Positions 14,204 through 15,961 of a DNA stretch of 15,961 nt are shown in pieces. A model generated the notes under the pieces. That model was not told the origin of the DNA, ran no database searches, and saw nothing but the letters and a program-made list of their open reading frames with translations. Source of the stretch: Phascolarctobacterium succinatutens CAG:287 (GTDB lineage Bacteria; Bacillota; Negativicutes; Acidaminococcales; Acidaminococcaceae); assembly GCF_000434895.1 (NCBI RefSeq), contig NZ_FR892786.1:6306-22266 (forward strand), given 5' to 3'. The position numbers and the translations under genes are program-made. How positions within the stretch are numbered: the first letter of the stretch is position 1; the number at the start of each line of letters is the position of its first letter.

Positions 14204-14560
14204 TTACCAACGTGCCATATAACCACGGACATCCACATGGACACCCCAGCTATAAATACCAATACCATCAGCACCAGCAGTTACCGCAGCATCATACAAA
14301 GTCTGCAACATAACACCATCAGGGCATTGCACATCTGCAGCAGTTCCATAGATATGCTGGCTGTTAGACACACCACCTACCTCAGCATTGTGGGCAGGGC
14401 AACGATAACCACAGGACAGCACTAAAGGCTTACCGATGATAGCACGCATACGCTCTAATACCTGTACAAGCCGTGGGTTGATGTCAGCACCATTGTGGAG
14501 ACCACCACAGCCACATTTACAGGCAAATTCACTAGAATCAAAATGAGCAGATAATTTCAC
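14204..14560 (-). CDS. M15-family peptidase endolysin
   Basis: 118-residue single-domain peptidase of the Peptidase_M15_3 (DUF882, D,D-carboxypeptidase-like) group, a common phage lysin that cuts the peptide part of peptidoglycan. The zinc ligands are visible: SQHIYGTAADV gives His69 and Asp76, and GVHVDVRG gives His108 with Asp110 beside it. CKCGCGG near residue 15 and LSCGYRCPAHNAEVGG near 48-63 are also characteristic. The start is GTG 14560 with GGAGG 10 nt upstream; it overlaps the stop of the holin-like gene by four bases (GTGA), giving a coupled holin-endolysin pair. No signal peptide is seen, so export would depend on a holin. The gene ends at a terminator. Confidence 0.93.
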   Translation of the reverse strand: MKLSAHFDSSEFACKCGCGGLHNGADINPRLVQVLERMRAIIGKPLVLSCGYRCPAHNAEVGGVSNSQHIYGTAADVQCPDGVMLQTLYDAAVTAGADGIGIYSWGVHVDVRGYMARW

Positions 14561-14727
14561 TTATTACATTCCTCCTTTTTGAAAAAGGTCTTATACAGCA
14601 AGACCCAAATTTGAATCAAGACATACATAATGGTGACGATATACACCCAATCAGATAAGGGGATACCCATGAGGGATAGGGTGGAGACACCAATAGGAGG
14701 GGTTGTCTTTACAATTTCATTGTCCAT
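14557..14727 (-). CDS. Holin-like small membrane protein, 56 aa
   Basis: 56-residue protein starting MDNEIVKTTPPIGVSTLSLM, with one strong transmembrane segment (WVYIVTIMYVLIQIWVLLY, about residues 27-45) and a positively charged tail KTFFKKEECNK. Short protein, single or paired hydrophobic segment and basic C-terminus are typical of phage holins, which let the endolysin out. Position directly before the endolysin, with a 4-nt overlap, is the main support. I chose ATG 14727 with GGAGG 5 nt upstream; the open frame extends to 14784 through a terminator hairpin and that extension is not likely translated. T7 also has a small holin just before its terminase genes. Confidence 0.75.
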   Translation of the reverse strand: MDNEIVKTTPPIGVSTLSLMGIPLSDWVYIVTIMYVLIQIWVLLYKTFFKKEECNK

Positions 14728-14739
14728 AATATCCTCCAT

Positions 14740-14777
14740 AATAAAATAAAAGAGGGTCAGCTTCTCAGCCAACCCTC
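14740..14777 (-). terminator. Terminator between the Gly-rich protein gene and the holin gene
   Basis: On the minus strand GAGGGTTGGC pairs with GCTGACCCTC (10 bp, two G-T pairs) around a 6-nt loop, followed by TTTTATTTTATT. It lies 7 nt after the Gly-rich gene stop. Together with the similar hairpin at 14177-14196 it brackets the holin-endolysin pair. Confidence 0.85.
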
Positions 14778-14783
14778 GGTACA

Positions 14784-15320
14784 TTATGCAGCAGCAGGGG
14801 TAGTAGCAGGCAGTTTAAGTTTCAGATAGAGAAGTTCTCTATCTTTGTCTGCCAGCTTATCACGCAGAGCTTGCATAGTGTTGCAGGTAATCAGAGCACG
14901 AGTTTTCTCGCCTTCCTCATGGATAGCGGTGGTAACTTTACAGGTGTTTGCAGCACCCTCAAAGCGCAGGGCATCAATGTTACGATTGATACTTTCACCG
15001 ACACTAGCTACTTTGTATCCGGTTTCTTTTTCATTCATGCCAACAGTATAGAAGCCGTCGCACATACCACTTTGGATACCACGCAGACTAGCTTTGATGT
15101 CTTGGTTGTCTAAGCCTTCAGACAGCTCTGCACGAGTTACAGCACCTTGGAAAGCAGAACCATTACCACCCCAGCCACCAAAACCGCCAAAGCCGCCACC
15201 AAAGGCAGCTAAGAGGATAAGGTATACAAAGGGGTTATTCCACATCTCATTACCATTAGAACCTTGTTTGGCGAGCATCAGGGCATCACCGAGACCTACG
15301 CCAGCATTAGCCATTTCCAT
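14784..15320 (-). CDS. Gly-rich phage protein with N-terminal hydrophobic segment, 178 aa
   Basis: 178-residue protein starting MEMANAGVGLGDALMLAKQG. A hydrophobic patch (NPFVYLILLAAFGGG, about residues 28-42) runs into a Gly/Phe/Trp-rich stretch (FGGGFGGFGGWGGNG). The rest is helical and polar with scattered Cys (SGMCDGFY, AANTCKVTTA, LITCNTM) and ends in a coiled-coil-like segment, DKLADKDRELLYLKLKL. This layout matches a family I recall from many gut Firmicute phages, usually placed among virion or tail-tip genes; its function is unknown. The start overlaps the stop of the preceding 60-residue gene by one base (TAATG), implying coupling and possibly a stoichiometric pair. A terminator follows directly. 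Confidence 0.8.
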   Translation of the reverse strand: MEMANAGVGLGDALMLAKQGSNGNEMWNNPFVYLILLAAFGGGFGGFGGWGGNGSAFQGAVTRAELSEGLDNQDIKASLRGIQSGMCDGFYTVGMNEKETGYKVASVGESINRNIDALRFEGAANTCKVTTAIHEEGEKTRALITCNTMQALRDKLADKDRELLYLKLKLPATTPAAA

Positions 15321-15502
15321 TACTTTTCAACTCCTTTTTGAACTTGGTTGATGTATGCTTTGCCTGCATTGATGTCTTCGTCAGACATGCCACGCTTACG
15401 AGCTTCCTCCTCAACCATTGCTAACAGTTCAGGGGAAACCTGTTTCAAGGCTTGCATCATCATCATTTGCATAAGTTTGTTTTGGTTCATGTTATATTGC
15501 AT
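15320..15502 (-). CDS. Met-rich 60-aa phage protein, unknown
   Basis: 60-residue protein starting MQYNMNQNKLMQMMMMQALK, then a helical charged part with VSPELLAMVEEEARKRGM. No family is recognised. AGGAGGTGA lies 9 nt before the ATG, a strong site, and the spacer is part of a perfect 12-bp palindrome. The stop overlaps the start of the Gly-rich gene, so the two are probably made together. The position to the right of the lysis genes suggests a virion-associated or assembly protein, but this is an inference. Confidence 0.75.
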   Translation of the reverse strand: MQYNMNQNKLMQMMMMQALKQVSPELLAMVEEEARKRGMSDEDINAGKAYINQVQKGVEK

Positions 15503-15503
15503 A

Positions 15504-15515
15504 GTGACTAGTCAC
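15504..15515. promoter_or_regulatory. Perfect palindrome overlapping the ribosome site of the Met-rich gene
   Basis: GTGACTAGTCAC is self-complementary over 12 bases and lies between AGGAG and the ATG at 15502. It could be an operator or form a small RNA hairpin that limits translation. Confidence 0.5.
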
Positions 15516-15576
15516 CTCCTGCTATTATGATAACATGAATTTAGGAATTGAAAGTTGTAACTAAATGACTATAAAG

Positions 15577-15812
15577 TTACTTGAAAAGGACAAGATATAC
15601 TTTGTCATATATTTGTCTTAAGGCACGTTTGATACAAGACACATCCTCGTGGTACTCCATAGCAAGCTTTTGTTGAGAGTAGTCACTAATGATGATTTTG
15701 TCGAGTATGTCTTGTTGTCTTGGTGTGAGCTTGGCTTCGGTAGTGATAGCCTTGTACTCAGTGAGAGTAGAGGACTTAAGCCAAGCACGAGCCTTTTACG
15801 ATTCTTTTCCAT
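15577..15812 (-). pseudogene. Sigma-region-4-like HTH protein, frame broken by one base
   Basis: Two overlapping reading frames together encode one sensible 78-residue protein. From ATG 15812, preceded by AAAGGAG at 5 nt, the frame reads MEKNRK; after a run of four A (minus strand, 15797-15794) the downstream frame continues KARAWLKSSTLTEYKAI. It then reads LTPRQQDILDKII and YSQQKLAMEYHEDVSCIKRA, and ends DKVYLVLFK at 15577. The latter part is a sigma-70 region 4 or LuxR-like helix-turn-helix. The downstream frame has a TAA upstream and no early start codon, and the total span of 236 nt is exactly one short of 79 codons. A lost A in the run, a sequencing error there, or frameshifting would all explain this. 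Confidence 0.7.
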
Positions 15813-15875
15813 GATAACTCCTTTCTGCCCACCCAAACCCCTAAGGGGAAGACAACAACCCTGTCTTTTACTTAA

Positions 15876-15961
15876 TTAAAATAAATTGATAGCTTCAACT
15901 TCTTCTTTGGTTGTAGCGGTTTCCACTTTTTCTTTAGCTTTTCTATAAGCTATGTGGAGCT
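15876..15961 (-). CDS. C-terminal end of an unidentified phage gene, cut by window edge
   Basis: The only frame open from the right edge gives 27 residues with the helical, charged stretch AYRKAKEKVETATTKEEVEA before a stop at 15876. Codon use is protein-like. The gene lies upstream of the HTH gene in the same direction and is probably a virion protein, by position only; no family can be named from this length. A 63-nt gap with AAGACA/TGTCTT and CCCC/GGGG pairings separates it from the HTH gene. Confidence 0.55.
   Translation of the reverse strand, partial: LHIAYRKAKEKVETATTKEEVEAINLF

Noticed and set aside
15618..15836. 72-codon frame as a stand-alone protein
   Set aside because: Beyond its first residues the frame gives Ser/Leu-rich nonsense, while the overlapping frame gives a clear helix-turn-helix; it is better explained by a one-base shift.

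Overview
The window joins two very different kinds of DNA. Positions 1 to about 8110 look like a bacterial chromosome, GC-moderate, with nearly all genes on the + strand and tightly packed. From about 8110 to the right edge, every convincing gene lies on the - strand, the DNA is more AT-rich, and the genes are those of a tailed phage: packaging terminase, lysis genes, an anaerobic ribonucleotide reductase and small virion-type proteins. The host looks like an anaerobic gut Firmicute, and Negativicutes (for example a Phascolarctobacterium-like genus) is my best guess. That rests on gene style, the Asp23-type protein, the thiamine salvage operon and the phage-borne oxygen-sensitive reductase, and it is an inference.

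Host layout, left to right. (1) A three-gene overlapping operon: the 3' part of a leucyl aminopeptidase (pepA), a PHP-domain phosphoesterase, and a P-loop protein fused to an Asp23/Gls24-like domain. It ends at a strong terminator at 2793-2829. (2) An AT-rich patch (2830-4730) that looks acquired. It has three back-to-back perfect hairpins, a candidate 45-residue acidic protein with its own terminator, two related palindromes next to a predicted promoter, and an AAA+/DUF4143 ATPase. (3) A second operon: a ketopantoate reductase family gene (panE/apbA-like), then thiD, thiM and thiE with 1-nt stop/start overlaps between the thi genes. ThiD and ThiM phosphorylate the salvaged pyrimidine and thiazole moieties and ThiE joins them into thiamine phosphate. 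I see no TPP riboswitch.

Phage layout, in transcription order from right to left: the tail of an unidentified gene; a small sigma-region-4-like HTH protein whose frame is broken by one base in an A-run; a Met-rich 60-residue protein; a Gly-rich 178-residue protein; a small holin-like protein; an M15 peptidase endolysin; nrdD; an 88-residue four-cysteine protein; small and large terminase subunits; a 330-nt non-coding array of short repeats; two membrane-anchored proteins; an excisionase-like HTH protein with a long hairpin inside its coding sequence; and a tiny ORF next to the thiE terminator. The large terminase follows T7 gp19 in length and motif text, and the small subunit sits just before it as in T7. 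The repeat array after it is in the place where T7-like genomes carry short repeats and the terminal repeat. The best reading is a T7-supergroup prophage, or a remnant or an assembly junction, whose end lies next to the thiamine operon with genes beyond the packaging site at the boundary. The other end, any integrase and any T7-type RNA polymerase would be outside the window.
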